DNA of 15,100 bases from UBA9214 sp964443845 (GTDB lineage: Bacteria > Pseudomonadota > Gammaproteobacteria > UBA9214), in the NCBI GenBank assembly GCA_964443845.1, contig CAYUFA010000061.1, positions 1 to 15,100 of the forward strand, read 5' to 3'. Within the stretch, counting starts at the first letter, position 1, and every line of letters begins with the position of its first letter. This document shows, piece by piece, positions 6,556-13,607 of this stretch. Made by a program: the position numbers and the translations under genes. The notes under the pieces were generated by a model, which worked only from the letters and a program-made list of their open reading frames with translations, made no database searches and was not told the DNA's origin.

Positions 6556-8175
6556 ATGTCCAATGCCATGGAAAGCGGGTACCAGCTGGTTTCGGCACTG
6601 TTCCTGCGCCTGCTCGGCGCCATTTACCTGATCGCCTTTGCCTCGATCGGAGTACAGATCAAGGGCCTGGTCGGCAGTCAGGGCATTGAACCCGTCGCCC
6701 CCTGGCTGGAGCACCTTTCCCAGCAATACGGCATCGAGCGTTTCTTCCAGATGCCCACGCTGTTCTGGCTGAATGCCAGCGATGCCGCACTGACCTGTGC
6801 AGCCACGCTCGGCGCCCTCGCCTCTGTCCTGGTACTGCTCAACCTGCTGACCCGACCGGCCCTGGTCGTCGCCTTCGTGCTGTATCTGTCGCTGTTCACG
6901 ATCACCCAGCCGTTCATGAACTTCCAGTGGGACTACATCCTGATGGAGGCCGGCTTCCTGGCCATCTTCCTGACACCACGCTCGCGCGTGATCATCTGGC
7001 TGTTCCGCTGGCTGCTGTTCCGCCTGCGCTTCGAGTCCGGCCTCTTCAAGCTGGTCAGCGGCGATCCCGCCTGGTCCGGGCTCACCGCGCTCAAAACCTA
7101 TTTCGAGGTACAGCCGATCCCCAACCCGGTGGCCTGGTACGCGAACCAGTTACCGGACTGGCTGCTGAGGTTCGGCACCGGCGCCACCCTGTTCGTCGAA
7201 CTGGTGGTGCCTTTCATGATCTTTCTGCCACGTCCGTGGCGCTTTACGGCCGCATGGTTGACCCTGCTCTGGCAGGCACTGATCCTGCTGACCAGCAATC
7301 ACAACTGGTTCAATCTGATTACCATCGCCCTGTGCCTGTTCCTGTTCGACGACCGCGCGGTGCAGCGGGTACTGCCGAAATCGCTGCACCAGCGCCTCAA
7401 CTGGACGGAGGCCGCCCGGGCCGGCAGGGCGACCATGGATCAGCGGCTGGCCGTTGCCCTGCTGGGTATATTCATCGTCACCTCCAGCAGCCTGAAAGCC
7501 TGGGAACTGGCCAGTGGCAAGAAAATTCCGGGACTGACCGGAGATATTCTGCACTACAGCACGCCGTATCGCATCGCCAACGTCTACCACGTGTTTCCGA
7601 CCATGACGACGCAGCGCATCGAACTGGAACTGTCGGGATCGATCGATGGCAAGGAGTGGAAAACGTACCACTTCCGCTTCAAGCCGGACCGGCTGAACAA
7701 GCGTCCGCAGGTCATCGTCCCGTACCAGCCGCGCCTCGACTGGCAGATGTGGTTTGTCACGCTCACCCCGCGTAACCTGGAGTGGTTCGGGGATTTCGTG
7801 GCCTCGCTGCTGGACAACTCTCCCACCGTGAAGGCCCTGCTGGCAAACGACCCGTTTCCGGACCAGGCGCCGCACTACATCCGCGTGGAAGCCTACCGCT
7901 ACCAGTTCACCGATTTCGAGGAACGCGCACGCACCGGCAACTGGTGGAAACGCACCGCACTGGGGCCGTTCACGCCGCTGCCCGGGCTGGAACGAACCCC
8001 GCAGGGTGATATTGGCCCGCTTCAGCTGCCCGGGCTGGAACGACCCCCGCAGGGTGATTTTGGCCCGCCTCGGCTGCCCGGGCCGGAACGAACCCCGCAG
8101 GGTGATATTGTCCCGCCTCGGCTGCCCGGGCTGGAACGACCCCCGCAGGGCGGTGTGGGTCCGCTTCAGCCCTGA
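6556..8175 (+). CDS. Lipase maturation factor (LMF) family membrane protein with C-terminal repeats
   Basis: Homologue of eukaryotic LMF1/LMF2, ER membrane proteins needed for lipase folding; the bacterial role is not established. From the ATG at 6556 (539 aa) there are several hydrophobic helices in residues 12-315. Family hallmarks include FQWDYILMEAGFLAIF (123-138), FRLRFESGLFKLVSGDPAW (155-173), TALKTYFEVQPIPNPVAWY (177-195) and QALILLTSNHNWFN (240-253). The C-terminal part contains DGKEWKTYHFRFKPDR (364-379) and QPRLDWQMWFVTLTP (391-405). Residues 475-538 are four 16-residue Pro-rich repeats (LPGLERTPQGDIGPLQ type), not part of the family fold. The frame is open to a GTG at 6496, but 6556 fits better; a TATTCT (6543-6548) just upstream could mean a very short or absent leader. 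No strong ribosome site is seen. Confidence 0.88.
   Translation: MSNAMESGYQLVSALFLRLLGAIYLIAFASIGVQIKGLVGSQGIEPVAPWLEHLSQQYGIERFFQMPTLFWLNASDAALTCAATLGALASVLVLLNLLTRPALVVAFVLYLSLFTITQPFMNFQWDYILMEAGFLAIFLTPRSRVIIWLFRWLLFRLRFESGLFKLVSGDPAWSGLTALKTYFEVQPIPNPVAWYANQLPDWLLRFGTGATLFVELVVPFMIFLPRPWRFTAAWLTLLWQALILLTSNHNWFNLITIALCLFLFDDRAVQRVLPKSLHQRLNWTEAARAGRATMDQRLAVALLGIFIVTSSSLKAWELASGKKIPGLTGDILHYSTPYRIANVYHVFPTMTTQRIELELSGSIDGKEWKTYHFRFKPDRLNKRPQVIVPYQPRLDWQMWFVTLTPRNLEWFGDFVASLLDNSPTVKALLANDPFPDQAPHYIRVEAYRYQFTDFEERARTGNWWKRTALGPFTPLPGLERTPQGDIGPLQLPGLERPPQGDFGPPRLPGPERTPQGDIVPPRLPGLERPPQGGVGPLQP
7978..8169 (+). repeat. Four tandem 48-bp in-frame repeats (coding minisatellite)
   Basis: The units are 7978-8025, 8026-8073, 8074-8121 and 8122-8169, each exactly 48 bp and beginning CTGCCCGGGC. 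They encode four 16-residue repeats with core LPGxERxPQG, ending one Pro codon before the stop. Units 1 and 3 share Thr at repeat position 7 and units 2 and 4 share Pro there, while units 1 and 4 share the CTTCAG end and units 2 and 3 the CCTCGG end. This suggests duplication of a two-unit block followed by partial conversion. Confidence 0.95.
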
Positions 8176-8346
8176 TCCCGATCGGGCGGGTTTGCGCACC
8201 ACGCCTGCCCCATGCGTATCGACCAATGCCGCGACAACGCACGAATGATGCGCCACCGTCCTGTGCGGACTGCGCGCATTGCCCGGTCGCAGGAGTCGCC
8301 CTGGCGGCGCTGCGCCATGGATCCATCGCACACCCCCCGTTCCGTG

Positions 8347-8958
8347 CTACGCCCCGGCCACCGCCTTCTGGATCAGCGGGACCAGTGGTTCCGGCAACCG
8401 GATGCCGCCGCTGAGCGCAAACTGCTGCGCCGCGTCGGACATCTTCTTCCAGGTCTTGCGAATGATATCCAGCCACTTGTCCTCGTCATACTCGGAGTGC
8501 TTGCCGGCGAATTCGAGCATGTAATGCTCGATGAACACCAGGTCGGTCACGTCTTCCAGCAGCTGCGTGTCCGGATTTTCCTTGATCTGCAGCTTGGCCA
8601 CCGCCTTGCGGACGCGACTGATGACCTCTTCCCCGTAGCCCGCCTGTTCCAGCAGGGACGCTGCGGTGTTCGCATGAAACTTGTACAGGTCCTTGCGCCA
8701 CTGCAGGTAGCCGATCCGGTCCATGGAATAGTTCTCGCGCGGCGATTTCCAGCGCTGGATATGCTGTGCCCGCAGGGCGAGTTTCATGGCATCGTCCGCC
8801 TGCGGCGCGAATCGCGCCAGCATGTCGGACATGCGCTGTGAATACAGCAGTTCCTTCGGCCATTCCTTTCCGTCAACCATGACCCGGTTCGGGTCCTCGC
8901 GGTTGGCGTCATCGATCAGCGCCATGGCTGTTGCAAACATGTTCGGTTGCTCTGTCAC
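8347..8958 (-). CDS. DUF4202 family protein (203 aa)
   Basis: Matches my knowledge of the DUF4202 family, whose biochemical role is undetermined. The start is a GTG at 8956-8958, chosen because AGGAG sits 6 bases upstream with no comparable site for other starts; the frame is open to 9015. Conserved-looking parts: ALIDDANREDPNRVMVDGKE near the N-terminus, WPKELLYSQRMSDMLARFAP, LRAQHIQRWKSPRENY, GYLQWRKDLYKFHA, LLEDVTDLVFIEHYMLEFA and WLDIIRKTWKKMSDAA. The pattern of His, Asp, Arg and Trp in buried helices suggests an HD-like, all-helical soluble protein; that is inference. The C-terminus is complete. It is not overlapped by its neighbours and appears to be a single-gene unit. The 8176-8346 gap after it (convergent with the LMF gene) holds no gene I can support. 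Confidence 0.82.
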   Translation of the reverse strand: MTEQPNMFATAMALIDDANREDPNRVMVDGKEWPKELLYSQRMSDMLARFAPQADDAMKLALRAQHIQRWKSPRENYSMDRIGYLQWRKDLYKFHANTAASLLEQAGYGEEVISRVRKAVAKLQIKENPDTQLLEDVTDLVFIEHYMLEFAGKHSEYDEDKWLDIIRKTWKKMSDAAQQFALSGGIRLPEPLVPLIQKAVAGA

Positions 8959-8976
8959 GTATATCTCCTGCTGTCT

Positions 8977-9130
8977 GGAACCCGTCTCAAAATCGCACAT
9001 CGGTCGCCAGGGCAAGGTGTGCCCCCGGCGTGGAATGCAGTGTACACAAATCTGCTGCCGTACAGCCCCGGATCGAAGCGGGGTTCACAATCCCGCGTTG
9101 GCGGCCGGGAGATATTGAGACCGGGTCTAG
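8977..9130. repeat. Imperfect inverted repeat pair flanking the DUF4202/BrkB spacer (possible decayed MITE)
   Basis: The left end CTGGAACCCGTCTCAAAAT (8975-8993) and the reverse complement of the right end, CTAGACCCGGTCTCAATAT (9112-9130), align with four substitutions or single-base gaps. They enclose about 120 bp with no open gene. The right end supplies the TAG stop (9127-9129) of the BrkB-family gene. A third, similar motif lies at 13162-13180. Confidence 0.4.
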
Positions 9131-10008
9131 GTTGGCGAGGTATCACCCTCATGGTCGATACGTTCATATTCGGCGATCACCTGCGCACCCAGCAACAGGA
9201 TTACGGCCGCAAACTCGAAGCTGAGCAATATGATAATCGCCGTAGCCAGAGAACCATAGATCACGCTCACGAAGGACAGCGTGGTGAAGTACCAGATCAG
9301 CACGTGACGCGTCAGTTCCCACAGCAGGGTCGCCGCAATGCCCCCGATCAGTGCGTGCGACCAGGCCAGATGCCCGCCCGGCATGACCAGGTAGACCGAA
9401 GTCAGCAGCAGCACCTCGCCGACCACCCCCAGCAGGTAAAGGATGGTCGCGGTGGTACCGCTCATGTCGATGTCCAGGCCCAGCAGCTTCAGCGTATCGA
9501 CGCTGTGCTGGTTGAGCCAGCCGGCCATGAGACTGACGACCAGGAATCCCGCCGCCAGCAGCAGGATATACAGGTAGGGCAGCAATGCGGTGACCAGGTA
9601 GTGGCGTTGCCGGTTCACCCGGCGGTGAAAAAAGATCATCGACATGGCGTTCTCCAGCACTGCGAACGCCAGCGAACTGAAGAACAGCAGCAGCAGGACA
9701 CCGACTGTCCCGATCACCTTCCAATGCGCCAGAAACGCTTCGAGCTGCAGCATCAGGACTTCGGAACGCACCGGGGTCACGAGGTCGAGAATGGCGGAGA
9801 CCGCCCGCAACAGGATGTCGTGTTCGACAAAATGAGACAGCACGATCAGTACCAGGGCGAACACCGGCACGATCGACAGCAGGGTGTAATACGCCACGGC
9901 GCCTGCCAGCAACAGGCCCTGATTGTCCATGAAGCCACGCAGGACGGCGACCACGAAATGCCCCGGATGGCTGACCACATACGTGAAAGGAGCAGGTTTC
10001 GGTGTCAT
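9127..10008 (-). CDS. YihY/BrkB family inner-membrane protein (293 aa)
   Basis: Integral membrane protein of the YihY/virulence factor BrkB (UPF0761) family. Despite old names (ribonuclease BN, serum-resistance factor) its function is unknown. From the ATG at 10008 there are six hydrophobic spans, about 31-58, 97-118, 137-162, 186-210, 218-245 and 251-280. Family landmarks are LAGAVAYYTLLSIVPVFAL (34-52), PGGHLAWSHALIGGIAATLL (210-229), VIYGSLATAIIILLSFEF (249-266) and LLLGAQVIAEYER (271-283). The C-terminus is short and acidic. The frame is open to 10149 with another ATG at 10056; neither ATG has a clear ribosome site, so the N-terminus may be 16 residues longer. The TAG stop lies in a CTAG repeat end. 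The next gene upstream on the same strand encodes the 59-aa Cys-rich protein, 64 bases away. Confidence 0.9.
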   Translation of the reverse strand: MTPKPAPFTYVVSHPGHFVVAVLRGFMDNQGLLLAGAVAYYTLLSIVPVFALVLIVLSHFVEHDILLRAVSAILDLVTPVRSEVLMLQLEAFLAHWKVIGTVGVLLLLFFSSLAFAVLENAMSMIFFHRRVNRQRHYLVTALLPYLYILLLAAGFLVVSLMAGWLNQHSVDTLKLLGLDIDMSGTTATILYLLGVVGEVLLLTSVYLVMPGGHLAWSHALIGGIAATLLWELTRHVLIWYFTTLSFVSVIYGSLATAIIILLSFEFAAVILLLGAQVIAEYERIDHEGDTSPT

Positions 10009-10072
10009 GGCGTCGCCGGCAACCGTAGCATGCAAATGTGACAACCGTACGCGCATGTGACGCGGTTGCCGG

Positions 10073-10252
10073 CTAGCGGGAGGATTCCTCCTTGCGGTCG
10101 GTCTGATCGGACAGCCTGCCCATGCGCCGTGCACAGTGCTGCCAGTCACCCATCAGGCACTGCTGCTCGTGACATTCGAACTCGCAGACCGAAACTTCCC
10201 GGGGTACCGAGACTACCAGCCGATGCAGCCACTGCTGCAGCCTGTCGAACAT
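10073..10252 (-). CDS. Small Cys-rich conserved-looking protein (59 aa)
   Basis: An ATG at 10252, preceded by a strong purine-rich ribosome site (GAGGGGGG, ending about 4 bases upstream), opens 59 codons to a TAG at 10073-10075. The peptide has an amphipathic N-terminal helix (FDRLQQWLHRLV), then SVCEFECHEQQCLMGDWQHC with four cysteines at 23, 27, 32 and 40 (C-x3-C-x4-C-x7-C), an RRM segment, and a charged tail. The spacing suggests a small metal-binding or redox unit; that is inference. I recall similar short C-E-F-x-C...G-D-W-x-x-C proteins in other gammaproteobacteria, but cannot name a family. It may be read from a promoter at 10316-10345 and run into the BrkB gene. Confidence 0.65.
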   Translation of the reverse strand: MFDRLQQWLHRLVVSVPREVSVCEFECHEQQCLMGDWQHCARRMGRLSDQTDRKEESSR

Positions 10253-10315
10253 TGCGCCCCCCTCTGCCTTGCCGCGTCCCTGCGCCAGCGGTCAGACTGT
10301 TGTTCTTTACAGACG

Positions 10316-10345
10316 ATTCTATTCCCAGTATGGCACACTTGTGAA
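10316..10345 (-). promoter_or_regulatory. Candidate promoter for the 59-aa gene
   Basis: On the minus strand, TTCACA (10340-10345) and TAGAAT (10316-10321) are separated by 18 bases, each one or two mismatches from the sigma70 consensus. The expected start point is about 10309, giving a leader of about 57 bases. It lies just downstream of the lipoprotein stop. Confidence 0.4.
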
Positions 10346-10372
10346 CAGCGAATTCACACCGGCCGGTACCGA

Positions 10373-10741
10373 CTACTTCCCTGCAGTTTCACCTCCCGGC
10401 CGCTCGCCGGCAGTGGCGGTATCCCCGTCGCGCTCCTTGCGGCAGAGAATCCGTTTTCCGAGCAGGGTGGCTTCGAGATCGCCGTCCATGTTCATCGTGA
10501 ACACGGTCGTCTGGTTGTTCGAGGTCACGAGGACCTTATTCTTGTCGACGGAAAACTCGCCGGCTGTCTCGCCCATCGAAACCCCGAACATCTTCAGAGT
10601 GATGTAGACCTTGCCATTGTCCCGGAAGGACAACCGGTCGTACAGACCACACTCCGGTCCGCCGTAGTCACCGGACGGCCCGGACGAACAGGCAGCCAGC
10701 AACAGGGATATACACAGCAACCCGAACCTGCCTGTACGCAT
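10373..10741 (-). CDS. Putative lipoprotein (122 aa), unknown function
   Basis: The ATG at 10741 is preceded by AGGAGAGGAGAG (10748-10759), an excellent ribosome site. The N-terminus is a lipoprotein signal, MRTGRFGLLCISLLLAAC, with lipobox Leu-Ala-Ala-Cys and the lipidated Cys at residue 18. The residue after Cys is Ser, which favours outer-membrane sorting. The mature part of about 105 residues contains two more cysteines (ECGLY near 31-35 and ILCRK near 98-102) that could form a disulfide in the periplasm. It looks like a small beta-rich domain with alternating hydrophobic strands (KVYITLKMF, KVLVTSNNQTTVFTMNMDG). The tail is low-complexity (Gly, Glu, Thr, Ala). I do not recognise a family. 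It is downstream of the SagB-like gene on the same strand, 144 bases away. Confidence 0.75.
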   Translation of the reverse strand: MRTGRFGLLCISLLLAACSSGPSGDYGGPECGLYDRLSFRDNGKVYITLKMFGVSMGETAGEFSVDKNKVLVTSNNQTTVFTMNMDGDLEATLLGKRILCRKERDGDTATAGERPGGETAGK

Positions 10742-10885
10742 GCAACGCTCTCCTCTCCTGGTTCCGACTGGCCGCAGTCGTCACTCGCACCAGGCAAGAC
10801 AGTAACCCCGGCACACATGCCTGCGCAACGGCCCTGCCCGTCCGGGTCCGATCCTGCGGGTATGGAAGCGCCGGCCCCCGCATGG

Positions 10886-12496
10886 TCATCCGTAGGCCGG
10901 CAGGGTGGTCAGCCGTGCATCCTCCACGGCACCACCCACGGTGAAGTGATACAGGTCCTGGAATTCAGAATCGGGCAGTCCCAGCACCTCGTGCATCGGG
11001 TCGTCAAAGAAACAACCGATCCCCGTGGCGCGCAGGCCGGCCGCTTCCGCCTCCAGGTAAAGCAGCTGACCGATCATGCCTGCCTCCCAGTACAGGCGGG
11101 GATACATCCATGCGCCGTAGCGCTCGAGCGGTGCGCGGAATTCCGCCAGCATCGCCAGGCTGAAGCAGCCGTCGCTCGCGATCTCCTGGTGGCAGGCGAT
11201 CGCCCGCGCGGCGGCGCGGGTGTCACGCTGCAGGAGACAGAACAGCGGCAGGGAATCCGGGCACTCCGCCGGCCGTTGCCACGGATCGGCCTGGGTGATG
11301 GCCCGCTCCAGCCGGGCGCGCTGCGCCGGATCACGCACCAGCAGATACAGCCCCGGTGGCACGCCATCGACCCGGTGTACCAGCAGTACGAGGTGCAGGG
11401 CTGGTTGCCACGCGAGCGCACTGAACGGTACCCGCCCGGGCACGGCCAGAGTACGCTCGAGCAGGTGGTAGAACGTGTCACGGGGCATGCGGGTCGCCCC
11501 GTCCATGGCCACGGCACTGCGGCGCTGACGGATGACGCGCCGCAACGCCACAGCGCGCTGTACTGCCGGCCACGCCTGCAGACCTGCGCCGCTCGCTGCA
11601 CGGGCAGCCGGACCGTGCGGCTTGCGCGCGAGTGCGGCGATCGCCTCCACACCCCAGTCCACGTGTGCGGGACTGAGTGCATTCGCGCTGCCCTGCCAGT
11701 CCAGCGTGGCGAATTCCCGCAACACGTCTGCCGCCGGCTCCGGCAAGGGATCCGGCGCCCGCGGCATGCAGGCAACCAGCAGATCCGGCTCTTCCGGCTC
11801 ACCGGTGTGGGGCTGCGAGGTGCCGAGCAGGCAGGCAAGCTCGCTGCTCCCGACGGTATCCAGCAGGCGCGCATGCCAGCCGAGCCCGGCGGCCGCGATG
11901 GTGACCGCACACAGCGCATGACCGGCATCGTGCATGCAATAGCGGTAGGCACGCAGGCCATATTTCCACGCTTCGCGCCAGTGGATCGAGGCCAGCCCCA
12001 CCAGAATCGTGCCCGGCGGAAATCCGCTGCTCAGACGCTGCCAGAGCGCCGGAGAAAACTCCGCGCGCACCTCCAGCGCGTGCTGCCTGGGCGCGTAATG
12101 GGCCACCATCGGCCGCTCGCACAGGCCGGCAACCGGCCCGCACACCAGGTACGCTTCCGTGGGATGCAGGTTGCCGCTCGAGGCATTCACCCGTAGTGCC
12201 CAGCGGTTCGCACCGGTGCTCTTCCACGCCGACAGTGCAAGTGAATCGAAAAACAGCTGCGAGAGACTGTGGTGATCAAGAGGTGCCGGGGCCGGAAACC
12301 GGTCCGGCTGGAAGATCGCATCGTAGCCGGGTTCCGCCGACTCCGCGACCTGCTCCAGCGTGAGCATCCGGGCACCGGCATAGCGCCGGAACGGATCGGG
12401 TTGCGTCGCCCAGTCGAGGTAACCGGGCCCTGCGGCGAAAGCCTCGAAGCGGTGCTTGGAAGCCTCGTGGTAGTCGAGTAGCGGTTTCAGGTGCAC
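10886..12496 (-). CDS. SagB-like dehydrogenase with two nitroreductase-fold domains (536 aa)
   Basis: FMN-dependent nitroreductase superfamily, SagB/ThcOx-type. Family members oxidise azolines in peptide natural products, but many are orphans. The start is a GTG at 12494-12496 with AGG five bases upstream. The first domain (about 70-265) has SLALSAWKSTGANRWALRVN (85-104) followed by ASSGNLHPTEAYLV (105-118), a hallmark of the FMN site. It continues with REAWKYGLRAYRYCMHDAGH (174-193) and LGWHARLL (205-212). The second domain (about 318-530) starts with VIRQRRSAVAMDG (321-333), repeats the pattern with WMYPRLYWEAGMIGQLLYLE (463-482), and ends with ATGIGCFFDDPMHEVLGL (490-507). The first copy keeps the RYxxxDAGH motif; the second has a RLYWEAG variant. 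No YcaO cyclodehydratase or precursor-peptide gene is in the window, so a different substrate is likely. It is divergent from the 12677 gene. Confidence 0.85.
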   Translation of the reverse strand: MHLKPLLDYHEASKHRFEAFAAGPGYLDWATQPDPFRRYAGARMLTLEQVAESAEPGYDAIFQPDRFPAPAPLDHHSLSQLFFDSLALSAWKSTGANRWALRVNASSGNLHPTEAYLVCGPVAGLCERPMVAHYAPRQHALEVRAEFSPALWQRLSSGFPPGTILVGLASIHWREAWKYGLRAYRYCMHDAGHALCAVTIAAAGLGWHARLLDTVGSSELACLLGTSQPHTGEPEEPDLLVACMPRAPDPLPEPAADVLREFATLDWQGSANALSPAHVDWGVEAIAALARKPHGPAARAASGAGLQAWPAVQRAVALRRVIRQRRSAVAMDGATRMPRDTFYHLLERTLAVPGRVPFSALAWQPALHLVLLVHRVDGVPPGLYLLVRDPAQRARLERAITQADPWQRPAECPDSLPLFCLLQRDTRAAARAIACHQEIASDGCFSLAMLAEFRAPLERYGAWMYPRLYWEAGMIGQLLYLEAEAAGLRATGIGCFFDDPMHEVLGLPDSEFQDLYHFTVGGAVEDARLTTLPAYG

Positions 12497-12676
12497 TGCA
12501 ACCTGCCATCATCCTGGTTCGGCCCGTTGCATGATAACAGACGGCGGCCACGGCTCCGACCTTGGTCCAATAGCCGGCCAGCGCAGCGGATGATGTAATG
12601 CAGGTGCCTGCGTCATGGACCGTGCTGAACCCGCTGCCACCAGCACCCGTGCGCGCACTGGTGGTGGAGGTACACA

Positions 12677-13165
12677 ATGAAAACAGCATCCGCCGGTATC
12701 GCACTTTCCCTGCTGCTGTCCCTGACAGCCCGGGCAGACGACCGGATCACCCTGCAGGACATCCAGCAGGTCATCGCAGCCACCGATGCGGCCGCGATGA
12801 ACCGGGATGCCACGCGCATCGGCCAGTTCCTGTCCGGTTCGTTCGAAAAAGTGCTGGAATTCACCTACCGGAAATACCTGGCCAAGCTCCGGATCGACCG
12901 GACCAAGTACCTGAAGATGATCGATAAGGGCTGGTCGGAAGTCGAGTCGTATACCTACCAGCGGGAAGCCACCCGGATTAACCTGCTACCCGATGGCATC
13001 CATGGAGAATCCTGCTCCACCATCACCGAGCACTCCGTACGGCATGGCAAGAAAATGACCAGCAAGGTCCGCGAGTATGCCACCTACGGGCTGGAGAATG
13101 GCAAGCCCGTCATCACGGAGATCAACAGCATCACCCTGGTGGGTGACAGCTCGCCGGTGTACTAG
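12677..13165 (+). CDS. Exported hypothetical protein, possibly NTF2/SnoaL-like (162 aa)
   Basis: The ATG at 12677 has GGAGG (12666-12670) six bases upstream. A signal peptide is clear: MKTASAGIALSLLLSLTARA with an A-R-A cleavage site before residue 21. The mature 142 residues begin DDRITLQDIQQVIAATDAAA, then a helical DATRIGQFLSGSF, and end in strands (EYATYGLENGKPVITEINSI). This alpha-then-beta pattern, with two early helices carrying the cavity residues, resembles periplasmic NTF2-like proteins, but the assignment is weak. The TAG stop is part of a CTAGAACCTGTCTCA motif that also ends the BrkB-family gene. No operon partner is evident; the upstream gene is divergent. Confidence 0.65.
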   Translation: MKTASAGIALSLLLSLTARADDRITLQDIQQVIAATDAAAMNRDATRIGQFLSGSFEKVLEFTYRKYLAKLRIDRTKYLKMIDKGWSEVESYTYQREATRINLLPDGIHGESCSTITEHSVRHGKKMTSKVREYATYGLENGKPVITEINSITLVGDSSPVY

Positions 13166-13180
13166 AACCTGTCTCATCAT
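13162..13180 (+). repeat. CTAGAACCTGTCTCA-type motif, third copy
   Basis: CTAGAACCTGTCTCATCAT resembles both ends of the 8977-9130 repeat pair. It supplies the TAG stop of the preceding gene. A weaker inverted partner, CCGCGGTCTCACC on the minus strand, lies at 13258-13270. Confidence 0.4.
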
Positions 13181-13397
13181 TCCCCGCGAGCCGCGTTGCT
13201 GCGCGCCTCGTGACCTCCCCCCCTGGAGCCCGGGTATCGCCGCCGCGAGGCATGGAGAAGGTGAGACCGCGGAGCGTTCGAGACGCTGGCCCGGGCCATG
13301 CCCGTGGAGACAGCCGGGAGCGGCCAGCGCAGCAATCCCGCACAACGCTGCCGGGCCGCCCGGACTACACAGTCACATCAAGGGAAGCGCACCAGAA
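13166..13397. other. Non-coding stretch between convergent genes, before the assembly junction
   Basis: This 232-base GC-rich stretch follows the exported protein and leads to the repeated block at 13398. Open frames here are unsupported by ribosome sites or recognisable protein. It holds the motif end at 13166-13180, its weak inverted partner (13258-13270), and a weak GCCTCG...CGAGGC inverted repeat. I see no gene or RNA. Confidence 0.6.
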
Positions 13398-13607
13398 GCT
13401 TCCTAGCACCCGTCCTCGCAATCGCTGTACTTGCGCGCGCTGCCGCGCACCTNNNNNNNNNNNNNNNNNNNNNNNNNNNNNNNNNNNNNNNNNNNNNNNN
13501 NNNNNNNNNNNNNNNNNNNNNNNNNNNNNNNNNNNNNNNNNNNNNNNNNNNNGCTTCCTAGCACCCGTCCTCGCAATCGCTGTACTTGCGCGCGCTGCCG
13601 CGCACCT
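13398..13607. other. Assembly gap (100 N) bounded by an exact 55-bp overlap
   Basis: Bases 13453-13552 are N. The 55 bases before the gap (13398-13452) are identical to the 55 bases after it (13553-13607). Exactly abutting copies on both sides of an N100 spacer are the signature of two contigs joined without merging their shared end. The true sequence probably joins 13397 directly to 13553. Confidence 0.9.

Noticed and set aside
7978..8169. Possible CRISPR array
   Set aside because: The four units are contiguous, with no unique spacers, and are in frame at the end of a coding gene.
8173..8200. CCCGATCGGG palindrome after the LMF stop as a terminator
   Set aside because: Only three base pairs form around a four-base loop and the following run is only TTT; too weak to support.
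7150..8331. 393-codon - frame opposite the LMF homologue, with repeated peptides at its N-terminal end
   Set aside because: The repeats are the antisense of the 48-bp coding repeats, and the LMF hallmarks on the + strand are decisive.
8226..8414. 62-codon + frame with a CADCAHC cysteine cluster
   Set aside because: It overlaps the well-supported DUF4202 3' end, has no ribosome site, and the remainder is low-complexity Pro/Arg.
10668..10889. 73-codon - frame starting in ATGA overlap with the SagB-like stop
   Set aside because: The overlap looks like coupling, but the peptide has no plausible structure, there is no ribosome site, and it runs out of frame into the lipoprotein gene.
10136..12196. 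686-codon + frame opposite the SagB-like gene, lipoprotein and 59-aa gene
   Set aside because: Its residues resemble no family and it has no ribosome site; the minus-strand genes show clear nitroreductase and lipoprotein signatures.
13403..13452. Apparent second truncated MazG-like gene before the gap
   Set aside because: It is identical to the real gene's 3' end and is part of the 55-bp contig overlap, so an assembly copy.
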